From Sinorhizobium shofinae (GTDB taxonomy: Bacteria; Pseudomonadota; Alphaproteobacteria; Rhizobiales; Rhizobiaceae): a stretch of DNA of 64,000 nucleotides. Positions 53,541-62,995 of this stretch are shown piece by piece. The position numbers and the translations under genes are program-made. Each line of letters opens with the position of its first letter. Position 1 is the stretch's first letter. The stretch is taken from contig MBFK01000009.1 of NCBI GenBank assembly GCA_001704765.1, positions 160,418 to 224,417 on the forward strand. Reading direction: 5' to 3'. The notes beneath the pieces are model-generated. The model did no database searches. It had not been told where the DNA came from and saw only the letters and a program-made list of their open reading frames with translations.

Positions 53541-54776
53541 TCAATCCTCGCCGTGATTGGCGATCATCATCGCCTCGAAGGCGAGGCGATCGACCTTGCG
53601 CATGCGCTCCGATTCCGACTTGAGCTGGCCGCAGGCGGCGAGAATGTCGCGGCCGCGCGGGGTGCGGATCGGCGAGGCGTAGCCGGCCTGGTTGATGAAA
53701 TCGGCGAAAGCCTCGATCTGCTCCCAGTCGGAGCACTGGTAGTTCGTGCCTGGCCAGGGATTGAAGGGGATGAGGTTGATCTTCGCCGGAATGCCCTTCA
53801 AGAGCTTCACCAGTTCCTTGGCGTCTTCCAGGCTGTCGTTGACGTCCTTCAGCATCACATATTCGAAGGTGATGCGGCGGGCGTTGGAAAGGCCCGGATA
53901 GGCGCGGCAGGCCTGCATCAGCTCCTTCAGCGGGTATTTCTTGTTGATCGGCACCAGCATGTCGCGCAATTCGTCAGTTACGGCATGCAGCGAGATTGCC
54001 AGCATGACGCCGATCTCCTCGCCGGTGCGATAGATCTCCGGGACGATCCCCGAGGTCGAGAGCGTGATGCGCCGCTTCGACAGCGAAAGTCCGTCGCCGT
54101 CAGAAGCGATCAGCAGCGCCGTCTTGACGTTCTCGAAATTGTAGAGCGGCTCGCCCATGCCCATCATGACGATGTTGGTGATCTTGCGGCCTTCGGCCGG
54201 CACGATCGCGCCCTGCGGCGTGTAGCGCTCGGGGAAGTCGCCGAGCCGATCGCGGGCCAAGAGAAGCTGGGAGAGGATTTCCTCGGCCGTCAGGTTGCGC
54301 ACCAGCTTCTGCGTGCCGGTGTGGCAGAAGGAACAGGTGAGCGTGCAGCCGACCTGGCTGGAGATGCAGAGCGTACCGCGGCCTTCCTCGGGAATGTAGA
54401 CGGTCTCAATCTCCACCGGCCGGCCGGCGCCACGCGGCGGAAAGCGCAACAGCCACTTGCGCGTGCCGTCGTTGGAAACCTGTTCCTCGACGATCTCGGG
54501 CCGGGCAACGCTGAAATGCTCCTTGAGCATTTCACGCATGTCCTTGGAGACGTTCGACATCTGGTCGAAGTCCGAGACGCCGCGCACATAGAGCCAGTGC
54601 CAGAGCTGGCTCACGCGCATCTTCACCTGCCGCTCCGGCACGCCTTTTTCGACCAGCAGCTTGACCATGTCCTCGCGCGAGATGCCGATCAGCGACGGCT
54701 TTTCAGTTTGCGGTGCAAGCCTTACTTGCGGTGCCTTGACGACGTCCGCCCTGTTCAAGATCTCGGTGGCTGCCAT
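53541..54776 (-). CDS. rlmN: 23S rRNA (adenine2503-C2)/tRNA methyltransferase RlmN
   Basis: A 411-residue radical-SAM enzyme. The cluster is bound by C144, C148 and C151 ([13 protein letters not shown]); [19 protein letters not shown] is the SAM-binding GEP motif; the C-terminal AACGQL holds the second catalytic Cys used in the methyl-transfer mechanism. It methylates A2503 of 23S rRNA and A37 of some tRNAs. It appears to be a single gene. Confidence 0.96.
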   Translation of the reverse strand: MAATEILNRADVVKAPQVRLAPQTEKPSLIGISREDMVKLLVEKGVPERQVKMRVSQLWHWLYVRGVSDFDQMSNVSKDMREMLKEHFSVARPEIVEEQVSNDGTRKWLLRFPPRGAGRPVEIETVYIPEEGRGTLCISSQVGCTLTCSFCHTGTQKLVRNLTAEEILSQLLLARDRLGDFPERYTPQGAIVPAEGRKITNIVMMGMGEPLYNFENVKTALLIASDGDGLSLSKRRITLSTSGIVPEIYRTGEEIGVMLAISLHAVTDELRDMLVPINKKYPLKELMQACRAYPGLSNARRITFEYVMLKDVNDSLEDAKELVKLLKGIPAKINLIPFNPWPGTNYQCSDWEQIEAFADFINQAGYASPIRTPRGRDILAACGQLKSESERMRKVDRLAFEAMMIANHGED

Positions 54777-54959
54777 GCTCTCGATGTCCTGTCGTACAGC
54801 AAAGAGGCGTCCGGAGAACGATTCCGGACTATTTCCCAGTGCTCGAATTGAAATCTGGTGAGCCTCGACACGCGCTCGACGGGGGCGCGGGGCTCCGAAT
54901 TTGCCGGCGCTTTAGCATTCTTTCGGCGGCGAGTCACCATGAGCGCTTCCCCGGAAAGC

Positions 54960-54984
54960 AAAAAGGCCGGCGCAGCGGCCGGCC
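54960..54984 (-). terminator. Rho-independent terminator of the IalB-like gene
   Basis: GGCCGGC (54965-54971) / GCCGGCC (54978-54984), six-base loop, followed on the minus strand by TTTTT. Confidence 0.85.
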
Positions 54985-55012
54985 CTTGCGATCAACACCG
55001 CGCTGTCGCGGC

Positions 55013-55516
55013 TTACTTGCAGGCCTCGATCTGTTTCAGCGCCGCCGAAATGCCGGAGAGCGAATAGGAGTAGGACGTTGCCGTGCCTTTGCGGGACTTG
55101 GCGTTGACCGACATGTCCTTGCCCGATTTCATCGCCGCGACCAGCGCCGGCTCTTCCGCGGCGTTTTCCACCCAGGCGGAATTGCCCTTGGTGAACATGA
55201 CGAAGGTGCGCCCGTCGATGACCACGTTGACCTTGGAATTGTCTTGCAGCTGGTAGCCCATCATCGCCTGCGGCTCATAGCTGATGTTCTGCCCCGGGCG
55301 CTGCGAGACGAGGAAGAAGATATCGCCGTGATCGACACCGGCAGGGCTCTTCTCCTTCGGGACCGAAAGAACATAGCAGACCTTGCCGCCGCCGGACTGG
55401 TAGGAGTAGGCGCCCCAGGCATTGAACTGCTGGAGTCGGGTCGGCGATTGCGCGGAAGCCACGCCGGCTGCCGCCAGTACGAGTGCGATTGCAGTTGCGA
55501 TCTTTCTTGCAAACAT
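55013..55516 (-). CDS. Invasion-associated locus B (IalB)-family periplasmic protein
   Basis: A 167-residue secreted protein: signal peptide MFARKIATAIALVLAAAGVA with cleavage after ASA, then FNAWGAYSYQ, KVCYVLSVPKEKSP, GDIFFLVSQRPGQNISYEPQ and MFTKGNSAWVEN, the IalB family pattern named after a Bartonella invasion protein. In rhizobia the function is unknown. ATG 55516 has CAGGAA upstream. A strong terminator follows. Confidence 0.82.
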   Translation of the reverse strand: MFARKIATAIALVLAAAGVASAQSPTRLQQFNAWGAYSYQSGGGKVCYVLSVPKEKSPAGVDHGDIFFLVSQRPGQNISYEPQAMMGYQLQDNSKVNVVIDGRTFVMFTKGNSAWVENAAEEPALVAAMKSGKDMSVNAKSRKGTATSYSYSLSGISAALKQIEACK

Positions 55517-55912
55517 GAGTTCCTGCCGATTTCCTAGCTTGCAGTTGCCCGAACCAGGCTTACACGGGCAACGCATAGTCACGATTTGAATTTATTTTGA
55601 CTTAATTCAGGTTACCAAACCGTCAACGATCACCGCAATCGTCCCGCTTCGCCCCGCCGAGGGCGGCCCGCCTACGGCCCATGGCCATTCTCGGGTATCG
55701 CGGTTGCGCGTGCGGATCTCCGGTTCGGTCGAACGTCGGTACTGGAGGGCCGTGGCCGGTGGCTATCCTGTCTCAAATCTCGTCGGACGCGCCGTTCTGC
55801 TGCCTTTTCTGCCCACAGCCGTCACGTTTCCGGAATCTATGTCACAAAGAATCGGGCAAGAGTTTGTCTTTGCGGGCGGCAATGCGGCGATGCTCACCGC
55901 TTGACGGCGCCC
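55517..55912. other. Gap between the IalB-like gene and the DUF1232 gene
   Basis: 396 bases. The part near 55580-55620 is AT-rich and probably carries the IalB-like promoter. The rest shows no gene, repeat or RNA I can name. Confidence 0.4.
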
Positions 55913-56290
55913 CTATTCATCGGGCCGGTCGCCAATCGTCTCGTCGGCCTTCCGATAGTGCGTTTCCCTGATCTGGCCGCTGATCGCCGCAAAGGCCGCA
56001 GTCAGCACGGCGACGTCGTCGGAGAAGCCGACAGCGGCGAGCACGTCGGGCACGAAATCGAGCGGCAGGACGAAATAGGCCAGCGCCGCGAGCAATATGC
56101 CGCGGGTGCGCGTCGGCGTCTGCGGGTCCACCGCGCAATAATAGGCGGCGACGAGATCGCGGCTGAAGGGGATCTGGCGGACCGCCCGGCGGAAGGTCGG
56201 CCAGAAGCCGCGGCGCACCTTGCGCTCGCGGCGCTCCTGTTCGGATTCCTCGCCGGGAAGGAGGATCTCACCGATCTTGATGTCGTCCAT
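55913..56290 (-). CDS. DUF1232 (YkvA-like) protein
   Basis: A 125-residue protein with the DUF1232 core RGILLAALAYFVLPLDFVPD followed by VLAAVGFSDDVAVLTAAFAA, two hydrophobic segments with the conserved P-D-x-x-P-D. It is probably membrane-associated; function unknown. Confidence 0.85.
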   Translation of the reverse strand: MDDIKIGEILLPGEESEQERRERKVRRGFWPTFRRAVRQIPFSRDLVAAYYCAVDPQTPTRTRGILLAALAYFVLPLDFVPDVLAAVGFSDDVAVLTAAFAAISGQIRETHYRKADETIGDRPDE

Positions 56291-56315
56291 CGCGTCCGTT
56301 CCGCCTGAAGCGCCG

Positions 56316-56405
56316 TGCGTCTTATCAGACGCACAAAGGTCGCTGTAGCACTTTGAATTGCTGCATGTTTTTATCTTTGAATCGAAGCCGATTTAAGGAA
56401 ACATG
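56316..56405. repeat. Intergenic repeat, family A full copy (inverted)
   Basis: The reverse complement matches 36476-36577 along its length: CATGTTTCCTTAAATCGG, AAAAACATGCAGCAATTC, AAAGTGCTACA and a GTGCGTCTGATAAGACGCAC stem end (56316-56335). It lies between the DUF1232 gene and phhB. Confidence 0.75.
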
Positions 56406-56442
56406 CAATTAGCACCGCAGCCTGATATGGGCATGGCAGGCG

Positions 56443-56760
56443 CTATTTCAAATGGTCCGGCATCCGGCCGGCGGCCGCCTGGTCCATTTTCGCCGCCAGC
56501 TTGAAGTCGAGTTCCGTCAGCCCGCTGGCATCGTGCGTCGAAAGCGTCACATCCACCTTGTTGTAGACATTGAACCACTCCGGGTGGTGGTTGAGCTTCT
56601 CCGCCGCAAGGGCGCATTGCGTCATGAAGCTGAAGGCTTCGGCAAAATTGCGGAAGCGAAACGCCTTCCAGATCGAAGCGCCGTCCTCGGCGAGAACCCA
56701 GCCTTCCATCCTGTGCAGTTGTTCGGCGATGGCTTCGGCATCGAGCTTTTCAGGCCTCAT
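56443..56760 (-). CDS. phhB: Pterin-4a-carbinolamine dehydratase
   Basis: A 105-residue protein with the PCD signature [20 protein letters not shown], including the catalytic His pair, and [20 protein letters not shown] before it. It dehydrates 4a-hydroxytetrahydropterin, recycling the cofactor of phenylalanine hydroxylase; no phhA is in the window. AGGGAG precedes the ATG. Confidence 0.94.
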   Translation of the reverse strand: MRPEKLDAEAIAEQLHRMEGWVLAEDGASIWKAFRFRNFAEAFSFMTQCALAAEKLNHHPEWFNVYNKVDVTLSTHDASGLTELDFKLAAKMDQAAAGRMPDHLK

Positions 56761-56832
56761 GCTGTTTTCTCCCTGCCATTTTCAGTCTAACCATGCCGCG
56801 GTGGACGAGCGGCTGCGCTCCCTGAATGCCCA

Positions 56833-57315
56833 ATGGATACCATGAAACCCGTCAGAATTCTCTTCGTTTGTCTCGGCAATATCTGCCGATCGCCTCTGGC
56901 CGAGGGCGTCATGCGTGAGCTTGCGAACCGCGCGGGTTATGGCGGGGTGGTCTCGGTCGATTCCGCCGGCATTGGCGCGTGGCATATCGGCCATCTGCCC
57001 GACCGGCGCTCGATCGCGGTCGCCAGAGCCCACGGCATCGACATTGCGGGACTGCACGGCCGGCAGATCGCCGCGGCCGATCTTGCCGCCTTCGACCTGA
57101 TCCTCGGCATGGACAGCCGCAACGTCAGCGAGCTGCGCAGGCTCGCTTCGCCGGAAACAGCACACAAGGTGCATCTGTTCATGAAGTTTGCCACGGGCCG
57201 GAACGACGACGTTCCGGATCCCTATTACGAGACTGCGGATGCCTTCGAGGCGCTCTACCAGACGCTGGAAGCCGGCTGCTCCTCGCTGCTCGAGAAACTG
57301 GAACGCCCTTCATGA
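56833..57315 (+). CDS. Low-molecular-weight protein tyrosine phosphatase
   Basis: A 160-residue phosphatase with the P-loop VCLGNICRSPLAEG (nucleophile Cys13, Arg19) at the N-terminus and the acid Asp in VPDPYYE near residue 125. Such enzymes often act in exopolysaccharide control, but no tyrosine kinase gene is near. The start may be ATG 56833 or 56842. Its last 61 bases overlap the 3' end of the convergent thpR. Confidence 0.92.
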   Translation: MDTMKPVRILFVCLGNICRSPLAEGVMRELANRAGYGGVVSVDSAGIGAWHIGHLPDRRSIAVARAHGIDIAGLHGRQIAAADLAAFDLILGMDSRNVSELRRLASPETAHKVHLFMKFATGRNDDVPDPYYETADAFEALYQTLEAGCSSLLEKLERPS

Positions 57316-57842
57316 AGCGGGAACACTTCCTCCGTCAGATAAGGCCCGCCGCCGACCGAGTCGCGCGAGGACAGAAGAACGAAGCGCGGAACGATAAAGG
57401 GCGCGGTGAGGAAATTGCCGCGCCCTGATAGATATTCGACAACGTCGTCGACACGTGAGGCGCGTAGTCGCGCCAGCGTCACGTGCGGCGTGAACTTGCG
57501 CGGGTCCGGCGGCAGGCCGAGACGCTGGCAGATGCGTTCGATTTCCGCCTGCAGCGCGAACATGTCCGGGTTGTTGCTGACACCGGCCCAGACCGAATGC
57601 GGCTTCTTCGAGCCGAAGGCGCCGGTGCCGGTCAGTTGCAATTGGAATTCGGGCCGTTCAATTCGGTCGAGCCCGTCGATGATTTCATTGGCGGTGCGCC
57701 AGTCGACGTCGCCGATGAAACGCAGGGTGATGTGGTAGTTCTCCACATCGATCCATCGAGCTCCGGGAAGACCTCCGCGCAGCAGTGAAAGACTCATTGC
57801 TGCATTGCGCGGAATTTCGAGGGCGGTGAATAGTCTCGGCAT
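57255..57842 (-). CDS. thpR: RNA 2',3'-cyclic phosphodiesterase (ThpR/LigT family)
   Basis: A 195-residue member of the 2H phosphoesterase superfamily with the two HxTx motifs YHITLRF (about residue 36) and PHVTLARL (about residue 120). It opens 2',3'-cyclic RNA ends. Its 3' end overlaps the convergent phosphatase gene by 61 bases, an uncommon amount for convergent genes. Confidence 0.9.
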   Translation of the reverse strand: MPRLFTALEIPRNAAMSLSLLRGGLPGARWIDVENYHITLRFIGDVDWRTANEIIDGLDRIERPEFQLQLTGTGAFGSKKPHSVWAGVSNNPDMFALQAEIERICQRLGLPPDPRKFTPHVTLARLRASRVDDVVEYLSGRGNFLTAPFIVPRFVLLSSRDSVGGGPYLTEEVFPLHEGRSSFSSSEEQPASSVW

Positions 57843-57954
57843 GGCGAGCTCCCCGAATCTCTTGCAGATGTCTTAGCGAATCACGCATCAACTCTGCACG
57901 CAACTATTATTTGACGGGTCCAGGAATTAACATCTGCTTAATTGTGGATGTTCG

Positions 57955-58596
57955 TCACTCTCCTTTCTGAAGCGACCTGACGAATTGCTCGGCGGTCGGA
58001 AGAAAGCGCTCCACCATCACGGCGATGCCATCGCTGTTCGGGTGCATGCCGTCTTCGAGTTGTAGCCCCGCTTTGGTGACGACGCCGTCGAGGAAGAAAG
58101 GGTAGAAGGCGAGGCTGTGTTCCCTCGCGAGGTCGGAATAAATCGAGTTGAAACGCGCCGCGTAATCGGCACCCATGTTGGGTGGCGCCATCATGCCGGC
58201 GAGCAGCACGGCGACACCGCGCTCCTTGAGCCGCAGGATCATCGCTTCCAGGTTCTTGCGGGTTTCTTCGGGCGGGATGCCGCGCAGCGCGTCATTGGCG
58301 CCAAGCTCCAGGATCACGCCCTTCGTCCCGTCCGGTACCGACCAGTCTATGCGGGCGAGACCGCCCGACGTTGTGTCGCCCGAAACGCCCGCGTTGGCGA
58401 TCGCGGCATCCAGACCCTTGTCCTTGAGCGCCCTTTCGAGCTGGGCGGGGAAGGCATCCTCCGGCGGAAGCTGGTAGCCGGCCATCAGGCTGTCGCCGAA
58501 GCCGACGAGCTTCAAGCTTTCGGCACGGGCTGGCGCCGATAACGCGATTGTCATTGCCAGGCAGCAGAAAAAGGGCAGAAAATCTTTTAATCGCAT
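57955..58596 (-). CDS. tesA: Arylesterase / TesA-like SGNH hydrolase
   Basis: A 213-residue secreted GDSL esterase: signal peptide ending near APARAES, then VGFGDSLMAGYQLPPEDAFP (block I Ser), NAGVSGDTTSGG (block II), LELGANDALRGIPPE (block III Asn) and DGMHPNSDGIAVM (block V Asp-x-x-His). AGGAACG precedes ATG 58596. It is divergent from ybbA-ybbP, the same arrangement as tesA-ybbAP in E. coli. Confidence 0.92.
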   Translation of the reverse strand: MRLKDFLPFFCCLAMTIALSAPARAESLKLVGFGDSLMAGYQLPPEDAFPAQLERALKDKGLDAAIANAGVSGDTTSGGLARIDWSVPDGTKGVILELGANDALRGIPPEETRKNLEAMILRLKERGVAVLLAGMMAPPNMGADYAARFNSIYSDLAREHSLAFYPFFLDGVVTKAGLQLEDGMHPNSDGIAVMVERFLPTAEQFVRSLQKGE

Positions 58597-58665
58597 AAGT
58601 TCGTTCCTAAATCGGCGGGCAATCTTTTCGTCATTCCATTTATCTTTCATATAGGGTCGTTCCGC

Positions 58666-59391
58666 GTGGCAAAAACCATCATCAAACTGAAAAATGCGGA
58701 CCTGACCCTTGGAGAGGCGGCTGCCTCGGTGCATGTGCTGAAGGGCGTGAGCCTTACCGTCAATGCCGGCGAATCCGTCGGCATCGTCGGGCCGTCCGGC
58801 TCGGGAAAGTCGACCCTGCTGATGGTCATGGCCGGCCTGGAGCGGCTCGACAGCGGCGAGATCGACATCGACGGCACGGCTCTGCACCGCATGAGCGAGG
58901 ACGAGATCGCCGATTTCCGCGGCCGCAATATCGGCATCGTCTTCCAGTCCTTTCATCTCATCCCCAACATGACCGCACTCGAAAACGTCGCGGTGCCCCT
59001 GGAGCTTGCCAATGTTCGCGACGCCTTTGACGTCGCGCGCCGGGAGCTCGTCGCCGTCGGGCTCGGCGAACGGCTGACGCATTATCCGGGGCAGCTTTCC
59101 GGCGGCGAGCAGCAACGCGTGGCGATCGCCAGGGCGCTGGCGCCGTCGCCGAAACTGCTCATCGCCGACGAGCCGACCGGCAATCTCGACGCCGAGACGG
59201 GCCGGCAGATCGCCGATCTGCTCTTTGCCGAGCAGCGCGAGCGCGGCATGACGCTCATTCTCGTCACCCATGACGCAGCACTCGCCGGACGCTGCTCCCG
59301 GCAGGTGCGGGTACGCTCGGGCGAGATCGTCTCCGGCGCCGAGTCCGTGCCCCTGGCCGGACCGACCCGCCAGGAGGCCGCATCCGCATGA
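58666..59391 (+). CDS. ybbA: ABC transporter ATPase YbbA (LolD/MacB-like)
   Basis: A 241-residue ATPase with Walker A GPSGSGKST, Q-loop IGIVFQSFHLIPNMTALENV, signature LSGGEQQRVAIARAL and Walker B LLIADEPTGNLD, the LolD/FtsE group. The start is GTG 58666. The stop overlaps the permease ATG (59388). Its job is probably mechanotransmission or lipid/lipoprotein handling with its FtsX-like partner rather than ordinary import. Confidence 0.9.
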   Translation: MAKTIIKLKNADLTLGEAAASVHVLKGVSLTVNAGESVGIVGPSGSGKSTLLMVMAGLERLDSGEIDIDGTALHRMSEDEIADFRGRNIGIVFQSFHLIPNMTALENVAVPLELANVRDAFDVARRELVAVGLGERLTHYPGQLSGGEQQRVAIARALAPSPKLLIADEPTGNLDAETGRQIADLLFAEQRERGMTLILVTHDAALAGRCSRQVRVRSGEIVSGAESVPLAGPTRQEAASA

Positions 59392-61943
59392 GCGCGGCCA
59401 CAGCCATCCGCCGCCTTCGCCCGGTCCTCGCTCTTCGCCTGGCGCTCCGGGAGATGCGCGGCGGTCTCAGGGGCTTCTATATCTTCCTCGCCTGCATCGC
59501 GCTCGGCACGGCGGCGATCGCCGGCGTCAACTCGCTGTCGCAGTCGATCAGCGCGACGATCGCTTTGCAGGGCCAGGAAATCCTTGCCGGCGATATCCGC
59601 TTCGAGCTCAACAACCGCGTCGCGACGCCTGAGGAGCGCGCCTTCCTCGACGGGCTCGGCCGTGTATCGGCATCCGCCGGGCTGCGCTCCATGGCACGCC
59701 TCCCGGACGGATCGAACCAGGCGCTGGTGGAACTCAAGGCCGTCGACGGCGCCTATCCGCTTTATGGCGTTCTCGAAAGCGAGCCGGCGAAGCCGCTTTC
59801 GGACCTCCTTGCGAAACGGGGCGACGTCTACGGCGCGGTTGCAGCGCCGTTGCTCCTCGAGCGGCTCGGCATCGCCCCGGGCGCCGACATCCTGCTCGGA
59901 AACGCGCGGATCCGCGTCAATGCCACGCTTGCCCGCGAGCCCGATTCCCTGTCCGACGGTTTTGGCTTCGCGCCGCGGCTGATGGTGTCGCTCGAGGCGC
60001 TCGGCGCTTCCGGCCTGGTGCAGACCGGCAGCCTCGTCGAGCACACCTACAAGATCAGGCTCGACGACCCTTCGCGCGTCGCTTCGATCCGGACGGAAGC
60101 GCAGACCCGATTCCCGGCGGCCGGCTGGTCGATCCGCACCAGCAGCAATGCCGCCCCGTCGCTCAACGCCAACATCACCCGCTTCTCGCAGTTCCTGACG
60201 CTCGTCGGGCTGACGGCGCTGATCGTTGGCGGCGTCGGCGTCGGCAATGCGGTGCGGTCCTATCTCGACGGCAAGCGCGGCGTCATCGCCACCTTCAAGT
60301 GCCTCGGCGCGCCGGCCTCGCTGGTGGCGACAATCTACCTCGCGCAGATCCTGATGATCGCGTCGATCGGCATTGCCATCGGCCTCGTCGTCGGCGCCTT
60401 GATCCCGTTTGTGGCGGCCCAGTTCCTGGCCGATGTGCTGCCGGTTTCGACGTCCTTCGAGCTCTATCCCTCGGCGCTCGGTCTTGCAGCGCTCTTCGGT
60501 TTCCTGACTGCGCTTGCCTTTGCGGTCCTGCCGCTCGGCCGGGCACGCCGGGTCCCGGCCACCGCCCTTTTCCGCCAGCAGGGTTTCGAGCCGAGCGGTT
60601 TTCCCGCTTGGCCCTATCTCGCGGGCGCTCTCATCTGCCTTGCGGCACTCGCGGGCCTCGCCGTCTGGACGGCCTATGACCGCTACATCTCGCTGATCTT
60701 CCTCGGCGCGATCGCCTTCGCCTTCATCGTCCTGCGCGCCGTCGCGTTCCTCATAGGCTGGCTGGCGCGACGCAGCCCGCGCGTCCACTCGCCGGCCCTC
60801 CGTCTGGCGATCGGCAACATCCACCGCCCTGGCGCGTTGACCCCGTCGGTGGTCCTGTCGCTCGGGCTGGGCCTGGCTTTGCTGGTCACTCTGGCGCTGA
60901 TCGACGGCAATCTGCGGCGCGAACTGACCGGCAACATGTCGGAACGCGCGCCCAACTTCTTCTTCATCGACATCCAGGGTAGCGAGATCGACGGCTTCCG
61001 GTCGCTGCTCGGAAAGGCCATGCCGAAGGGCAAGATCGTCGAAGTGCCGATGCTGCGCGGTCGCATCGTCGCGCTCAACGGCGAGGACGTGAACAGCCGC
61101 ACCGTGCCGCCCGGTGGGCAATGGGTGCTGCGTGGCGACCGCGGCATCACCTATGCAAAAAACAAGCCGGAGAATTCGACCCTCACCGAAGGCGCCTGGT
61201 GGCCCGCCGATTACAGCGGCGAGCCGCTCGTTTCCTTCTCGGCGCAAGAGGCCGGCGAGCTTGGCCTGAAGATCGGCGACACGGTCACGGTCAACGTGCT
61301 TGGCCGCAATATCACCGCCCGGATCGCCAATTTCCGCAATGTCGAGTGGGAATCGCTGTCGATCAATTTCGTCATGGTCTTCTCGCCGAACACCTTCGCC
61401 GGGGCACCGCATGCCTGGCTGGCGACGATCATCGATCCGAATGCCACGGCCGCCGAGGAGGCGGCGGTGCTGAAATCCGTCACCAATGCCTATCCGACGA
61501 TTACCAGCGTCCGCGTCAAGGACGCGCTCGACATCGTCAACACGCTGCTTGGGCAGCTCGCAACGGGAATCCGCGCCGCCGCCGCCGTGGCGCTGATCGC
61601 ATCCGTGCTGGTTCTCGCCGGTGCGCTTGCTGCCGGAAACCGGGCGCGCATCCATGACGCGGTGGTGCTGAAGACCCTCGGCGCCACGCGGGGAACGCTG
61701 ATCCGCGCCTTCAGCTACGAATACTTCATTCTCGGCCTGGCCACCGCCGTTTTCGCGCTGCTGGCCGGCGGTATGGCGGCCTGGTTCGTCGTCAGTCGCA
61801 TCATGACGCTACCTTCGAGCTTCCTGCCGGACGTGGCCATCGTCACGATCGCCGTCGCCCTCGTCGTGACGGTCGGCATCGGCCTTGCCGGGACCTGGCG
61901 CATCCTCGGGCAGAAGGCCGCTCCGGTCCTGCGGGAACTGTAG
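59388..61943 (+). CDS. ybbP: FtsX-like ABC permease YbbP
   Basis: An 851-residue membrane protein with two FtsX-type cores, each of three or more helices (about 255-385 and 730-840), large periplasmic domains between helices and a central helix pair near 410-460. VGGVGVGNAVRSYLDGKRGV followed by IATFKCLGAPASLVATIYLA, and its echo AVVLKTLGATRGTLIRAFSY near the C-terminus, are the FtsX/MacB-type coupling motifs. Length matches YbbP. It is translated with ybbA and divergent from the tesA-like gene. Confidence 0.9.
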   Translation: MSAATAIRRLRPVLALRLALREMRGGLRGFYIFLACIALGTAAIAGVNSLSQSISATIALQGQEILAGDIRFELNNRVATPEERAFLDGLGRVSASAGLRSMARLPDGSNQALVELKAVDGAYPLYGVLESEPAKPLSDLLAKRGDVYGAVAAPLLLERLGIAPGADILLGNARIRVNATLAREPDSLSDGFGFAPRLMVSLEALGASGLVQTGSLVEHTYKIRLDDPSRVASIRTEAQTRFPAAGWSIRTSSNAAPSLNANITRFSQFLTLVGLTALIVGGVGVGNAVRSYLDGKRGVIATFKCLGAPASLVATIYLAQILMIASIGIAIGLVVGALIPFVAAQFLADVLPVSTSFELYPSALGLAALFGFLTALAFAVLPLGRARRVPATALFRQQGFEPSGFPAWPYLAGALICLAALAGLAVWTAYDRYISLIFLGAIAFAFIVLRAVAFLIGWLARRSPRVHSPALRLAIGNIHRPGALTPSVVLSLGLGLALLVTLALIDGNLRRELTGNMSERAPNFFFIDIQGSEIDGFRSLLGKAMPKGKIVEVPMLRGRIVALNGEDVNSRTVPPGGQWVLRGDRGITYAKNKPENSTLTEGAWWPADYSGEPLVSFSAQEAGELGLKIGDTVTVNVLGRNITARIANFRNVEWESLSINFVMVFSPNTFAGAPHAWLATIIDPNATAAEEAAVLKSVTNAYPTITSVRVKDALDIVNTLLGQLATGIRAAAAVALIASVLVLAGALAAGNRARIHDAVVLKTLGATRGTLIRAFSYEYFILGLATAVFALLAGGMAAWFVVSRIMTLPSSFLPDVAIVTIAVALVVTVGIGLAGTWRILGQKAAPVLREL

Positions 61944-62141
61944 CGGTGGCGATTTACCGTTAATCACCCGTCTTTGATCGCTCAAACGCCCGGCTTTGCG
62001 CGATTCCGGCCGGCTCAGGTCTTGTGCGGCGCGGGTTTCATCATCATATTTGTCCACAGGCATGCTGGAGCCCCGCAGCGGCGCCTGGGCGTGAGTTGCG
62101 GCCCGACACCGTAATTCCAACCGGGGCTTAAAGAGGAAACA

Positions 62142-62879
62142 ATGGCTGATCTGAGAAACTACCAAACCCGAATGTCGCCCGCCGGCGCTCAGGCGGGTGC
62201 CGTGATCGATGAAGGCCTTCGCGCATACATGCTGAAGGTCTACAACCTGATGGCCTTGGGGCTGGCGATCACCGGCGTGGCAGCTTACGGTACCTATGCG
62301 CTTGCCGTCTCCAATCCGGCATTCGCCCAGCTCATCTACGCCTCGCCGCTGAAGTGGGTCGTCATGCTGGCTCCGCTGGGGCTGGTCTTCTTCATGAGCT
62401 TCCGCATCAACTCCATGAGCGTTTCCGCCGCACAGACGACGTTCTGGATCTACGCCGCGCTGATGGGCGTTTCGCTGTCCTCGATCTTCCTGGTCTTCAC
62501 CGGCCAGAGCATCGTGCAGACGTTCTTCGTGACGGCCGCCTCGTTTGGCGCCCTGTCGCTTTACGGCTACACGACGAAGAAGGATCTGTCGGGCTTCGGC
62601 ACGTTCCTGATCATGGGCCTTTTCGGCGTGATCATCGCGTCGATCGTCAACATCTTCCTTGCCTCGTCGGCCCTCGGCTTCGCGATCTCCGTCATCGGTG
62701 TTCTGGTCTTCGCCGGCCTGACCGCCTACGACACCCAGAAGATCAAGGAAATGTACTTTGATGCCGATGACGTCGCGGTTGCCGGCCGCAAGGCCATCAT
62801 GGGCGCGCTGACGCTCTACCTCGACTTCATCAACCTGTTCATGTTCCTGCTGCAGTTCCTGGGCAACAGGAACGAGTAG
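62142..62879 (+). CDS. Bax inhibitor-1/YccA-family membrane protein
   Basis: A 245-residue protein with seven hydrophobic segments, starting with YMLKVYNLMALGLAITGVAA and containing FGALSLYGYTTKKDLSGFGT and the C-terminal VFAGLTAYDTQKIKEMYFD, the BI-1 signature with its Asp pair. Bacterial homologues act as pH-sensitive calcium leak channels; the role here is unknown. GAGGAAA precedes the ATG and a strong terminator follows. Confidence 0.92.
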   Translation: MADLRNYQTRMSPAGAQAGAVIDEGLRAYMLKVYNLMALGLAITGVAAYGTYALAVSNPAFAQLIYASPLKWVVMLAPLGLVFFMSFRINSMSVSAAQTTFWIYAALMGVSLSSIFLVFTGQSIVQTFFVTAASFGALSLYGYTTKKDLSGFGTFLIMGLFGVIIASIVNIFLASSALGFAISVIGVLVFAGLTAYDTQKIKEMYFDADDVAVAGRKAIMGALTLYLDFINLFMFLLQFLGNRNE

Positions 62880-62899
62880 TCAGGATTGAATTGACGAAG

Positions 62900-62925
62900 A
62901 AGGCGGCTCCGGCCGCCTTTTTTGT
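62900..62925 (+). terminator. Rho-independent terminator of the BI-1 gene
   Basis: AAGGCGGC (62900-62907), TCCG loop, GCCGCCTT (62912-62919), then TTTT. Confidence 0.9.
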
Positions 62926-62995
62926 TGCGCCGAATCTTGATCGATCCCGTCGCTTCATGCGATTGCTGCGGCAATCGTAACGACGAAAACCTCCC

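Noticed and set aside
59082..61655. 857-codon open frame on the minus strand
   Set aside because: It is antisense to ybbA-ybbP, whose protein motifs are clear. Its product is low-complexity, Arg/Gly/Asp-rich, as expected from the shadow of a GC-rich gene.
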